Shown here piece after piece: positions 32,815 to 42,050 of a DNA stretch of 64,000 bases. Position 1 is the stretch's first letter. Each line of letters opens with the position of its first letter. This stretch comes from an uncultured Lachnospiraceae bacterium (GTDB taxonomy: Bacteria > Bacillota > Clostridia > Lachnospirales > Lachnospiraceae): the NCBI GenBank assembly GCA_947625205.1, contig CANQNN010000014.1:1-64000 (forward strand). The letters are read 5' to 3'. A program made the translations under genes and the position numbers. A model generated the notes under the pieces. The model worked only from the letters and a program-made list of their open reading frames with translations, searched no databases and was not told the DNA's origin.

Positions 32815-33753
32815 TCAGGTTCCCACTCTCCTCAACAGACTTTGAATTGCTTTGTTGCAAAGTATCATCATCAGGAACAGGATGGTCGCGATGGCACATG
32901 CATAACCCATCTCAAACCTGGTGAAACCGTAGTCGAACAGATGCGTTACTATGGTACGCGCTGCATAGTCCGTACTGGGATATCCGCACAGCGCCATAGT
33001 AACATCGCAGACGCCGAATGCCTGTGTGATCGACATGACCGCACCGAACATCAGCATGGGGCGCATATTGGGAAGCGTTATATACCATAACTCCTGCCAG
33101 CGGTTCTTCACACCGTCCATGTAACCCGCCTCAAACTGCGATTTGTCTACGCCCTGCAAACCTGCCACGAAAGAAAGGAAGCCCGTGCCCAGACTCATCC
33201 ACAAAATGACGAGCATACAGATCGGCAGCATATACGTCGGATTGATAAACCACAGGATCGGCTCGTTTATAATGCCGATGTTCATCAGAAAAGCGTTCAC
33301 ATAGCCCCAGGCGTCGCCCCGGAAGAACACGGAGAAGATCACGTAACAGTTGCCCGCGATCGACGGTGCATAGAACACAACGACCGCCACACTTCGCACC
33401 CATCTGGGCAGCTCGTTGATGAGCCACGCGAACAGAAACGACATGATATATCCCAAAGGTCCTGTGATAATGGCTATCATCAGCGTGTTCTTAAGACCGA
33501 TCAGGAAGATATCGTCCTCGAGGACCAGGCTGATATAATTCTGCAATCCGATAAAACGCGGCGGCTCCAGAATATTGTAATAGGTAAAACCATAGAATAT
33601 GGATATTACCACAGGCGCCACAAAAAACAGCGTGAACAGCACCGCGTAGGGCAGAAGGAACAGATAACACATCTTACTCCTCTTTGCCTTCTTCCACGCG
33701 ACCTGCATATTGTGTTTGCGCAGAGCAAAATACTTCCTCATATATTCTTTCAT
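32815..33753 (-). CDS. Sugar ABC transporter permease, MalF type (B)
   Basis: 312 residues. Six TM segments starting at SKMCYLFLLPYAVLFTLFFV; EAA loop: SQFEAGYMDGVKNRWQELWYI followed by TLPNMRP, where Gly replaces the second Ala of the usual EAA. It lies 11 bp downstream of the large solute-binding protein B, with AGGGGG seven bases before its ATG. Forms the membrane channel with the MalG-type partner that follows. Confidence 0.92.
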   Translation of the reverse strand: MKEYMRKYFALRKHNMQVAWKKAKRSKMCYLFLLPYAVLFTLFFVAPVVISIFYGFTYYNILEPPRFIGLQNYISLVLEDDIFLIGLKNTLMIAIITGPLGYIMSFLFAWLINELPRWVRSVAVVVFYAPSIAGNCYVIFSVFFRGDAWGYVNAFLMNIGIINEPILWFINPTYMLPICMLVILWMSLGTGFLSFVAGLQGVDKSQFEAGYMDGVKNRWQELWYITLPNMRPMLMFGAVMSITQAFGVCDVTMALCGYPSTDYAARTIVTHLFDYGFTRFEMGYACAIATILFLMMILCNKAIQSLLRRVGT

Positions 33754-33764
33754 TATCGCGCCCC

Positions 33765-36734
33765 CTACTCCTCGTCTATCGGCAAGCCGAACTCGATCCG
33801 CTTCTTCTTGATCTCATCGTTTATGGTGACTGCATAATCTATAATGGTCTCACGGGAATCCGTCTTCTCGTTGATCACCTTTCTGATGGCGTTGGTGATA
33901 TGACGTCCCGTAAAGTAGCCGCCAGGCACCTCTCTGATGCCTACCGTCTCCTCCCATTGCGCATCCAGCACTTCGATATCATCGTTACTCCATGAAAGCT
34001 GGACGAACGCATCCCTGTTTGCCGTCGCATAACGCGCCGATGAACCTAACAGAGCCTCGATCTCTCGTCCGAACCGCACCTGCGTATCGGGCTGCGCCCA
34101 CCACTTCATAAACATCCATGATTTCTCCCGCAGATCCTCATCCTCGGTGGCGATCATCATGGTCGCGTTGCCGGTGATAAAGTCGGAGCGGTCTATATAG
34201 GTGCTGCCGTCCTCTGCGGTATACTCCGTGCCGGGGATCAGCGTGAAGTCCCAGAGTCCTCTGATCTCGGGCGCCGATACCATCAGCGTGTTGTATGTCG
34301 AATACGCCGCAATACCGATCGGCATCTCGCCGGAACGGAAACGGCTCACAAAATCGTACACTGTAGGAAGACCGTAATCATTGAAATATCTTACATAATC
34401 CTTAAACGCCTGCACGCCCGCCTCATCGTCCACTACGGTCTTCGTGCCCTCCTGATTGTACATATCTCCGCCGTACTGGAAGAGCAGCGTGAAGTACAGT
34501 GACAGGTCCGGCGCATTGGATGCGACCGCCGTAGTCGCCGTTGTGGTCGTACTGGAACCGGCCGCCGTAGGAATACCTACGGAAAGGTTGTTCCCCTGGA
34601 TCGTGGGCATCATCTCGATCAGTTCCTTCCATGTGTTGGGAGGCTCCAATCCCAGCTCCTCAAAAATATCCGTGCGGTAGAACATCACGTTGAAGGTCTG
34701 CGTCTCGGGTATCGCATAGATATGTCCGTCAAGAGCATACTGCTCGTAGGAACTCTTGGTATAGTGGGAGAAGACATCCTCCCAATCGTCAAACTGCGTC
34801 AGATCCTCCACCGCATTACGCAGCGCATAGTTGACAGGCTGATCGGCTCCCACGGAAAGCACTACGTTAGGGCCTCTTCCCGCCATAACCGCATTCATAA
34901 GCGCACTGGGATCAACGATCTCCACATTCACCTTGACACCGCTCTTAGGTGTGAAGCTGTCGTCTATCATGGTCTTTAAGATCGTACCCTGGTCACGTCC
35001 GGTCAGCACCCATACCTTGACAACGTCGTCGCCTCCGGCCTCATCGTACACATCGCCCACGGCATTGTAATCCACCACGAAGGACGCTGCGAAGGATTTC
35101 GCCTCATGCCACAGCTTCATGAAGGCATTTGCCTTCTTCTTCTCCGGCGATGCATTGACGCCGCTCACTACCAGATAATCAACGTCAAGCTTGGTCTCGC
35201 TTAAGTTCAGGGCTGATGTGCCCAATGCGGTAATATTATCTTTAAACGTTACAAATTCCAGCGTGATCTGCTGTGGCTTTCTGCAGAAACGCTCAAGCTG
35301 CTGGGCTACCGACTGCGCCGATGCGATACCGTCGGCTTTCTGTCCGCTGTAAGCAACCATGTCGTCTACCAGCTTGTAAAGTCTCTTGGCTTCCAGATCC
35401 ATAGCCTCTATGATCTCGGGATAACTTCTCTCGATATAATAATCTCTGTATTTATCAGGATTGGCGCCCGTGTACACCAGAACCTTCCTGTAGATCTGGT
35501 TGAGCCGGAATGTGGAATCCTCCAGCTCCTCCAAGATGCTGCCCACACCGCCGAGGGTAGCTTCCAGCCGGATCGTGTGAACGCCTTTGGTCAGATAGAA
35601 GTTATAGGGCGTACCCTCCGCATCCGCCAGATCCAGATAATCCCAGTCATTGCTGTACTCGAAAGAGATCTCTTTCATCTCTTCAAAAGGGATCTCGCCG
35701 TCTATGTAAACGCTTCTGCTGGACACCGCGCCGCGGGAATAATTCTGACGGCCCTTGACCATGATGTTATAGTATCCGTCCTCGGGCACTTCAAAATCCC
35801 ACTCGATCCACTGTCCAGAGCTTCTCCATGCCTCGCCGCCCACATAGTTAAGCAACGTCTTGGTCACGCTGTTAGGCTGTGTCGTCGGAGAAGACCTGTC
35901 ATATTTTGCATAAAGGGAAGATTCAGAACGGTAGGTGGAATCCTCTCCCTCGATAAGATCCATATAATTCTTAGCCGTATCGGAGGAAGTGTCCGCCGGC
36001 TGTTTTGCTATGTACTCCTCATAGGTATCAAGCTTCTGCACAGGAACGATGTCAAGCCTGCGAAGGACCATAGGCTCATTCTCGGCCTCAAGCCCTATGG
36101 TATTCTCACCCTGCTCCAGATAGAACACATAGGGATCGGTGATGTATCCCATATCGTCCCTGAAGTATGCGCTCTGCCAGTCGTATACTTCGATCTGGCT
36201 GGGCCGGATCTCATTGCCCTGGTTATCGACCGTCGGTTCGCCTGCATCGGTCCAGATCCTGCTGAACGAAATGTTTCTCGCGTCTTCGAAAGGAACCTCG
36301 CCATTCACATAAACCACGCGCTCCGCCGCCACGCCTCTGGACTCGGGAAGCAGATAATCCATGCAGATATTGTAAAATCCGGCTTCCGGCACATTCACTT
36401 TCCATGTGACCATAGAATTCGTGTCCGTAAACAGGGCTTTCTCTTCCCCTTCGTAATCGCTGTACACTTCCACGCCGCCCTCGGCCTCGTAGTCGTACAG
36501 ATCCACCTCCACACTCTGGGAAGGCTGCGGCGCATCCGCATGTTCGTTCAGATACCCCGTATAAGTACCCTCTCTCTCCATGCCTTCCACATCGGTGCTT
36601 AAGTCCGCGCCCTCGTACTTCTCATGGAAGTCCTCTACACCGCGCAAAGACAACAGAAAAGCAATCAAAGCGACCACCGCTATGACTGCTGCTGCAATAA
36701 TGATCTTCTTTCCGGACTTTCCTTGGCTCTTCAT
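33765..36734 (-). CDS. Large TM-anchored solute-binding protein with two CBM-like domains (B)
   Basis: 989 residues from the ATG at 36734 (GGAGG five bases before it). There is no lipobox: a single N-terminal TM helix (about 10-32, KIIIAAAVIAVVALIAFLLS) anchors it. Two tandem CBM35-like beta-sandwiches follow (about 70-235 and 265-410), each with the phrase VYVNGEVPFEDARNISF or VYIDGEIPFEEMKEISF. A helical linker (about 415-520) leads to a cluster-B sugar-binding domain (about 560-989: VSVGADQPVNYALRNAVEDLT, YAIPETQTFNVMFYRTDIFE). Fusion of glycan-binding modules to the importer's receptor is unusual and suggests capture of polymers or large oligosaccharides. First gene of the transport operon. 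Confidence 0.88.
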   Translation of the reverse strand: MKSQGKSGKKIIIAAAVIAVVALIAFLLSLRGVEDFHEKYEGADLSTDVEGMEREGTYTGYLNEHADAPQPSQSVEVDLYDYEAEGGVEVYSDYEGEEKALFTDTNSMVTWKVNVPEAGFYNICMDYLLPESRGVAAERVVYVNGEVPFEDARNISFSRIWTDAGEPTVDNQGNEIRPSQIEVYDWQSAYFRDDMGYITDPYVFYLEQGENTIGLEAENEPMVLRRLDIVPVQKLDTYEEYIAKQPADTSSDTAKNYMDLIEGEDSTYRSESSLYAKYDRSSPTTQPNSVTKTLLNYVGGEAWRSSGQWIEWDFEVPEDGYYNIMVKGRQNYSRGAVSSRSVYIDGEIPFEEMKEISFEYSNDWDYLDLADAEGTPYNFYLTKGVHTIRLEATLGGVGSILEELEDSTFRLNQIYRKVLVYTGANPDKYRDYYIERSYPEIIEAMDLEAKRLYKLVDDMVAYSGQKADGIASAQSVAQQLERFCRKPQQITLEFVTFKDNITALGTSALNLSETKLDVDYLVVSGVNASPEKKKANAFMKLWHEAKSFAASFVVDYNAVGDVYDEAGGDDVVKVWVLTGRDQGTILKTMIDDSFTPKSGVKVNVEIVDPSALMNAVMAGRGPNVVLSVGADQPVNYALRNAVEDLTQFDDWEDVFSHYTKSSYEQYALDGHIYAIPETQTFNVMFYRTDIFEELGLEPPNTWKELIEMMPTIQGNNLSVGIPTAAGSSTTTTATTAVASNAPDLSLYFTLLFQYGGDMYNQEGTKTVVDDEAGVQAFKDYVRYFNDYGLPTVYDFVSRFRSGEMPIGIAAYSTYNTLMVSAPEIRGLWDFTLIPGTEYTAEDGSTYIDRSDFITGNATMMIATEDEDLREKSWMFMKWWAQPDTQVRFGREIEALLGSSARYATANRDAFVQLSWSNDDIEVLDAQWEETVGIREVPGGYFTGRHITNAIRKVINEKTDSRETIIDYAVTINDEIKKKRIEFGLPIDEE

Positions 36735-36791
36735 ACTTTCCTCCACACAGCCCAAATTAGTAAGACATGGGCAAAATACTAAATGACGTTA

Positions 36792-36819
36792 ATATTATAT
36801 ACTCATAATACGCTTTCAA
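36792..36819 (-). promoter_or_regulatory. Promoter of the transport operon with cre-like site
   Basis: On the minus strand TTGAAA (36819-36814), a 16-base spacer and TAATAT (36797-36792), about 60 bases before solute-binding protein B. The stretch TTGAAAGCGTATT agrees with the first 13 positions of the CcpA cre consensus WTGNNARCGNWWWCAW, though the last three do not. Carbon catabolite repression is therefore possible. Confidence 0.4.
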
Positions 36820-36971
36820 GCTCCTCATCCATTGCTATCGTTCACTTAGGTGTTGCGGTTTTTGTAAATATTGTACATTTCTGTTTTCCCGCGCCCTCAA
36901 AAACCAACAAAATTACTATTTATTTATCTGCGTGGACAGACTTTTTCTAATATCCGGTGGTAAATTTTTAC

Positions 36972-37005
36972 AAAAAAAGACACCGGCTTACGCCAGTGTC
37001 TTTTT
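36972..37005. terminator. Bidirectional terminator in the divergent AraC/ABC gap
   Basis: Stem GACACCGGC / GCCAGTGTC (36979-36987, 36992-37000) flanked by A7 and T5; the minus-strand version has only a G-U pair, the plus-strand version one mismatch. It lies in the 414-bp region (36735-37148) between divergent genes, where no gene needs it. The rest of that gap holds only A+T-rich promoter-like sequence. Confidence 0.6.
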
Positions 37006-37148
37006 CATTTCCCTGTGACAGAATCCCGAAAACGGGCTTGGGCTGATAGTGGCTGTCGAACAGAAGCGGACACTGCGGCAGCGTCCGGATCCCATTTACT
37101 TTTTAATAATATAATGATAAAATAGTCCTATCAGATAAGGGTGATATT

Positions 37149-38078
37149 ATGGCCAATAGACAAACTGATCAAATCAACTACAGCATAAATAACGACTATT
37201 CCGGCATGAGAGCCATGCAATCCATACAGGAATTTGTTCAGTACCACGGCGAAGACGGCGTCCGGATCTGGTATAACGATATACCGGACAGCTACGATGC
37301 GCACTGGCATACTGCGCTGGAGATCATCCTTCCCGTGGATAACCGGTATGACGCTGTCATTGACAGCAGCCCTTATTCCATACATCCAGGCGAGATCCTC
37401 ATCATCCCGCCCGGATGCATGCATTCCCTCAAGGCGCCTGACAGGGGTGCGCGCTTTATCTTTCTGTTTGATATTTCCGCCATTGCCAAATTGCACGGAT
37501 TCTCGCAGATACAGGCCGTTCTCACCCCCCCCCAGGTCATCTCAAAAGCCTCCCATCCGCGGATCTACGAGGATATTTATGGGATTCTCATGCAGATAAG
37601 GGATATGTATTTCAGCGAGCGCGAATTCTACGAGCTTTCTGTTTTTTCCTTGCTTCTCAACCTGTTTGTGCTCATCGGCAACGACCACTTAAACAGTATA
37701 AACTTCTTCTCATCCATGCGGCCGTCCAAGCAGAAGGAATACACCAACAAGTTCAGCGCCGTTATGGAATATATTGACACGCATTACATGAGCGATTTAA
37801 GTCTTGACGAGGTGGCCGCCACCGCCGGTTTCAGCAAGTTTCATTTTTCGCGGCTGTTCAAACAGTACACGGGCTTTACCGTCTGCGACTATATCCGCCA
37901 CCGCAAGATCCAGACTGCGGAAGAGCTGTTGAACCAGTCGGACTTATCCGTCACCGAAATCGCCCTGCAGTCCGGGTTTATGAGTCTCTCCACCTTTAAC
38001 CGCGTATTCCGCCAGTTAAAAAACTGCTCGCCCACGGAATTTCGTGAGAAAAATCAGATCCTCTTCCCGCATTCGTAA
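37149..38078 (+). CDS. AraC-family transcriptional regulator with cupin sensor domain
   Basis: 309 residues. The N-terminal cupin domain (about 45-130) has DAHWHTALEIILPV and GEILIIPPGCMHSL, the sugar-sensing half. The C-terminal double helix-turn-helix (about 205-305) has LSLDEVAATAGFSKFHFSRLFKQYTGFT and LSVTEIALQSGFMSLSTFNRVFRQL. It is divergent from the transport operon and opposed to the GH43/GH13 genes, the classical position for their activator. Its last 25 coding bases overlap the 3' end of the GH43 gene on the other strand. A TATAAT hexamer lies about 40 bases upstream. The inducing sugar is unknown. Confidence 0.93.
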   Translation: MANRQTDQINYSINNDYSGMRAMQSIQEFVQYHGEDGVRIWYNDIPDSYDAHWHTALEIILPVDNRYDAVIDSSPYSIHPGEILIIPPGCMHSLKAPDRGARFIFLFDISAIAKLHGFSQIQAVLTPPQVISKASHPRIYEDIYGILMQIRDMYFSEREFYELSVFSLLLNLFVLIGNDHLNSINFFSSMRPSKQKEYTNKFSAVMEYIDTHYMSDLSLDEVAATAGFSKFHFSRLFKQYTGFTVCDYIRHRKIQTAEELLNQSDLSVTEIALQSGFMSLSTFNRVFRQLKNCSPTEFREKNQILFPHS

Positions 38079-39613
38079 ACAAACCGCCTGAATACGGCAT
38101 ATCCGCCTGCGCGGACAGTGGAATAAACCGAAAGCGCGCAACGGCATCCCGTAAAATGATCCAGACCGAAAAACAGTCTGTGCGGCTCTCCTATGCGGTT
38201 CCATTCCTTTTCTTCCGGCTTCCGATACCGGAATTGTACGCAATCCCTGCCGTCTTCAAAATCAGCTTCCATTCCCAGACTGGCCACGGGGCCTTCCCAC
38301 GCGATCCTCTCCGCTACCGTTCCGGATTCATGATCCGAACGCCCCTGCTGTCTTTCCCTGTCCGTCTTATCCCGCCTGACCAGAACCAGATAGTACCGTC
38401 CGGCATCCCGCGTCAGGGCAAGATACGCATAGCATCCCTGCAGGGCGCACAGCCCGGCCAGGTCGCCGTCCTTAAGTCCGGACGCATCCACCGTCACCTC
38501 CACCGCCGACCGGGGCAGCATCAGCCGCTGCGTCAGGGAATTGACGGCTTCCGTCACATTCACGCAGATCCGGTCTGTGGTGATCTGCAGCCCGCCGCCT
38601 TCTCTGACCGTCCACAGTCCCGGCAGCGGCTCATGGTTCCACTGCCACTGCTTTTTCAGATCATAACCGCCCGCCGCGTTTTTGCCGTACACAAAGTCAT
38701 CCGATGTGTAAAGCGGCTCATACCGGTAGCCCGGCCGGTTATCGGGCGCACAGACTTTGGCGGGGATCCTGCCGTCGTCCCCGAATACGGGCATCCCGTC
38801 CTTCCAATGCACCGGCACAAGGACCGGCACTCTTCCCACCGCTCCGTGATCCTGAAACAATATGCCAAACCACTGGCCGTCGCCGGTCTCCACGATACCG
38901 CCCTGTGCCACGCCGCAGTTATGATATCCCATATCATCGTCAAGCACCGTCCTGCCTGTAAATTCTCCCGTGAGCGAACCGCTCCGGAAGCATACCTGCG
39001 TTCTTCTCTTAGTCCCCGTGGCGGGCCAGTGTATCATAAACAGATAATAGGCGCCGTTTATCTTATAGAAATGAGACCCTTCATAGCCCAGAATGACTTG
39101 GTCCGTGTCCGTCACAAGAAGCCGCTTAAGACCGCCCGGCATCGCGCCCGTCAAGTCCCTGTTAAGCTCCAGAATACGGATATCCGTGTTACCGTATATC
39201 AAATATGCCCTGCCATCATCATCAAAGAAGAGCGATGCATCATGATAATAATGGTCAAGGCAAATACACTCCCAGGGCCCTTCAATGTCCCCGGCCGAAA
39301 AAATATAGGTTTTCCCGGTCTTTCTGGCGCCGAAGCAGACGTAAAACCGCCCCCGGTGATACCGGAGCGAGGCCGCCCACATACCGCATCCGTATGAATT
39401 CTGCGTCCCGGTAAGCTTCGCCTCGTCACTCTCTTTGAAGGAATCAAAAACATAGGAAGCGATCTCCCAGTCCCGCAAATTGTATGAACGCAGAATAACC
39501 GCGCCGGGCATAAAATGCATGGTCGTTGACACCATATAATAGGTGTCCTCCACCCTGATCACATCCGGATCGGGATAATCTGTCATGGTGATAAGACCGT
39601 GGGTCGTCTGCAT
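38054..39613 (-). CDS. Glycoside hydrolase family 43 (beta-xylosidase / arabinofuranosidase type)
   Basis: 519 residues, GGAG six bases before the ATG. There is no signal peptide, so it acts in the cytoplasm on imported oligosaccharides. A five-bladed propeller (about 1-300) holds the three family acidic residues: general base Asp in TDYPDPDVIRV, the pKa-modulating Asp in YHDASLFFDDDG, and general acid Glu in GYEGSHFYK. A C-terminal beta-sandwich (about 325-519) is the usual extra domain of GH43 beta-xylosidases. Xylosidase or arabinofuranosidase activity is expected for the family; specificity is not readable. It follows GH13 by 19 bp. Confidence 0.88.
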   Translation of the reverse strand: MQTTHGLITMTDYPDPDVIRVEDTYYMVSTTMHFMPGAVILRSYNLRDWEIASYVFDSFKESDEAKLTGTQNSYGCGMWAASLRYHRGRFYVCFGARKTGKTYIFSAGDIEGPWECICLDHYYHDASLFFDDDGRAYLIYGNTDIRILELNRDLTGAMPGGLKRLLVTDTDQVILGYEGSHFYKINGAYYLFMIHWPATGTKRRTQVCFRSGSLTGEFTGRTVLDDDMGYHNCGVAQGGIVETGDGQWFGILFQDHGAVGRVPVLVPVHWKDGMPVFGDDGRIPAKVCAPDNRPGYRYEPLYTSDDFVYGKNAAGGYDLKKQWQWNHEPLPGLWTVREGGGLQITTDRICVNVTEAVNSLTQRLMLPRSAVEVTVDASGLKDGDLAGLCALQGCYAYLALTRDAGRYYLVLVRRDKTDRERQQGRSDHESGTVAERIAWEGPVASLGMEADFEDGRDCVQFRYRKPEEKEWNRIGEPHRLFFGLDHFTGCRCALSVYSTVRAGGYAVFRRFVYECGKRI

Positions 39614-39632
39614 GATCTTCTCCTGTCCGCCT

Positions 39633-41762
39633 TTAAGTAAAATTCAGAAAGCTCCGGATGATCGGATTCTCGTAGCGCAGGATGATGGCTGAGGTTGCCG
39701 GCAGCGTTACCGTAATCTTTCCTCCGATCACCGTATACTCTTTTTCCTCTGTTGTGTAACCGTCCGCGGTTGTAAGTATGAGCTGCTTCATTACGCAATC
39801 CATAGGAATGCCCAGATACCATACGGTCAGCTCCTTTGTGATCTCATGATCATTATTGTTGACCAGTATCACAGACTGTCCCTGTTTGGTAAATCTGCCG
39901 TATCCGATCACGTTGTAATCTCCCGCCAGATACTTGAGCGATCCGGTCAGGAATTCCTTGTGCTCCTTGTGTATCCGTATAATATCTTTATGAAAACCGA
40001 TCAGCTCATGATCTTCGTTGCCCCAAGGATAAGTGCGCCTGTTATCCGGGTCTGTAAATCCGCACACGCCCGCCTCATCGCCGTAATAGATGGTGGGAGC
40101 GCCCGGCCACGTCATCTGGATCACCACCGCTTCCCTGAAAACGGCCTTATTGATACCGGTATTTGCTGCCTCGGGTCCTAAAGTATTGGTTCTTCCGACT
40201 TTTCTGTTAGTTCTGGTCAGAAAACGGGAATGATCATGGTTAGACAGTTCATTCATCGCCGTCTGCAAAGAGGGCATCGTAAAATTGGCTCCGTGGTGGT
40301 ACATGGAACCCCAAAAGTTGTCGGCATTGCCCCGCAGATCCTCCCGGTAATCATCGCTGTGCTTCTCCATCCCCGTTAAAAACCATGTTACCGGCTCCAT
40401 AAAAGCGTCATAATTCATGACGGTATCCCACTCGTCACCGCCCAGCCATTCCCTGGGACTGCCATAGTGCTCCGCCAGTATGACCGCATCCGGATTCGCC
40501 GTCTTGACCGCCTTGCGGAATTCTTTCCAAAAATTATGGTTAAACTCCGGCGAATGACCCAGATCCGCCGCAACATCCAGTCGCCAGCCGTCAGCGTTAT
40601 AAGGCGGAGAAACCCATTTCTTTGCAATATATAAGACATAGTCCATCAAATGTCTTGAGTTCTCATAATTCAGCTTAGGCAGCGTATCGTGCCCCCACCA
40701 GCCGTCATAGGTGCCGTTATACGGCCATTTATGATCGTCATGGAACCGGAAATAATCATGATACGGGCTGTCCTTGGATATATAGGCGCCCTTCTCATAT
40801 CCTTCCGCATTTTCGTATATGCGTTCTTTGTCCATCCATTTATTAAAGGAGCCGCAGTGGTTGAACACCCCGTCCAGAATAACCTTCATGCCGCGTCTGT
40901 GCGCTTCTTTGACGACTTCTGCAAAAAGCTTGTTGCCCGCTTCCAGATTCTCACGGTTAGATACCCGGTCTATATACCTTGTAGCATACCGGTTTTCCGT
41001 CTGATCCGGCGTAAGAAGCTCCCCTTCGTCATGAACGATCTTTCCAAAGTGCGGATCGATATAGTCATAATCCTGAATGTCGTACTTGTGATTGGACGGC
41101 GATACAAACAGAGGGTTGAAATAGATGACGTCTATTCCAAGCTCCTGAAGATAATCCATCTTGTCAAGCACGCCCTGCAGGTCCCCGCCGTAAAACTCCC
41201 TGACTCCCATAGCGACCGGGTACTTATTCCAATCCTCCACCCTGACAGTCTTATCCCCGATATACTGGTACTCGTTGGTGAGCACATCGTTTCCGGGATC
41301 TCCGTTGCAGAACCGGTCCGCGTAGATCTGATAGAAAACGGCGCCCTTCGCCCAGTCCGGCGTCTTAAAGCCCGGAATCAGCCGAAAATGATAATACTCG
41401 TTGATATCCTTGCAAACGCCCCTCGTATCATAAAAACAGGTGATCTTTCCTACCTGTACAACAAAATAGTAGGCGATCGTTTCATTTTCCAGCTGTACGG
41501 AATGGGAATAATAGTCGAAATAGCTGTCCGTCTCTGTCTTGACCATGAGATGACGCTCGCCCTTACACACAAAAAATACGCGGTCGATATTATTTCTTTT
41601 GGTGCGGAAATGTATATTGACCTCCCCGTACGCGCTGGGTTCAGGCGGATATACATAGTCCTCCGTCATATCTGAAAACAGGGCTTTTCCGTTAAATACC
41701 GGACGCATGGAAGAAAGATACTGCTGATTTTTTTGTATTTTCTGAAACTCACTGATATCCAT
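39633..41762 (-). CDS. GH13 alpha-glucan hydrolase (cyclomaltodextrinase/neopullulanase-like)
   Basis: 709 residues without signal peptide. An N-terminal CBM34-like beta domain (about 20-130) precedes the (beta/alpha)8 barrel, with GH13 regions in order: DGVFNHCG; the nucleophile Asp in DGWRLDVA; the acid/base Glu in ILAEHYG; the third Asp in LSNHDHSRFL. A C-terminal beta domain follows. This domain order is that of intracellular maltogenic amylases, neopullulanases and cyclomaltodextrinases. An amylolytic enzyme next to a GH43 enzyme means the locus may not be devoted to a single polysaccharide. GGAGG is 13 bases upstream, rather far. Promoter at 41800-41828. Confidence 0.9.
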   Translation of the reverse strand: MDISEFQKIQKNQQYLSSMRPVFNGKALFSDMTEDYVYPPEPSAYGEVNIHFRTKRNNIDRVFFVCKGERHLMVKTETDSYFDYYSHSVQLENETIAYYFVVQVGKITCFYDTRGVCKDINEYYHFRLIPGFKTPDWAKGAVFYQIYADRFCNGDPGNDVLTNEYQYIGDKTVRVEDWNKYPVAMGVREFYGGDLQGVLDKMDYLQELGIDVIYFNPLFVSPSNHKYDIQDYDYIDPHFGKIVHDEGELLTPDQTENRYATRYIDRVSNRENLEAGNKLFAEVVKEAHRRGMKVILDGVFNHCGSFNKWMDKERIYENAEGYEKGAYISKDSPYHDYFRFHDDHKWPYNGTYDGWWGHDTLPKLNYENSRHLMDYVLYIAKKWVSPPYNADGWRLDVAADLGHSPEFNHNFWKEFRKAVKTANPDAVILAEHYGSPREWLGGDEWDTVMNYDAFMEPVTWFLTGMEKHSDDYREDLRGNADNFWGSMYHHGANFTMPSLQTAMNELSNHDHSRFLTRTNRKVGRTNTLGPEAANTGINKAVFREAVVIQMTWPGAPTIYYGDEAGVCGFTDPDNRRTYPWGNEDHELIGFHKDIIRIHKEHKEFLTGSLKYLAGDYNVIGYGRFTKQGQSVILVNNNDHEITKELTVWYLGIPMDCVMKQLILTTADGYTTEEKEYTVIGGKITVTLPATSAIILRYENPIIRSFLNFT

Positions 41763-41799
41763 GTCGATGCATTTTCCTCCACATAACTACATATATGAT

Positions 41800-41828
41800 A
41801 TTGTATACTATATGTTGTGGATATTCAA
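41800..41828 (-). promoter_or_regulatory. Promoter of the GH13-GH43 operon
   Basis: On the minus strand TTGAAT (41828-41823), a 17-base spacer and TACAAT (41805-41800), about 40 bases before the GH13 start. Confidence 0.5.
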
Positions 41829-41856
41829 GGATTTTCAGAGTCTGTGATATAACGGT

Positions 41857-41888
41857 AAAAAAGACAGTTTATAAAAACTGTCTTTTTT
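41857..41888. terminator. Terminator downstream of ftsH
   Basis: Perfect 14-base inverted repeat AAAAAAGACAGTTT / AAACTGTCTTTTTT with loop ATAA. It closes the ftsH transcript, 160 bp after its stop, and works in either direction. The interval 41889-42050 shows nothing else. Confidence 0.88.
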
Positions 41889-42050
41889 AGAGAAGGTATT
41901 TCTTTCTTATGGGGTATAGCAAAAAACTATATAATGTATTGGGGGTTACGCTAGTATAATAGCATGGTCCCCATGTGCCTGCAATGCCAAGGATTCACAA
42001 ATATTACAATTTCACATGTTTAATTTTGTGCAAAATATACAATCATCTGT

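Noticed and set aside
38156..39397. Plus-strand open frame of 413 codons
   Set aside because: Antisense to the GH43 gene with its three catalytic residues.
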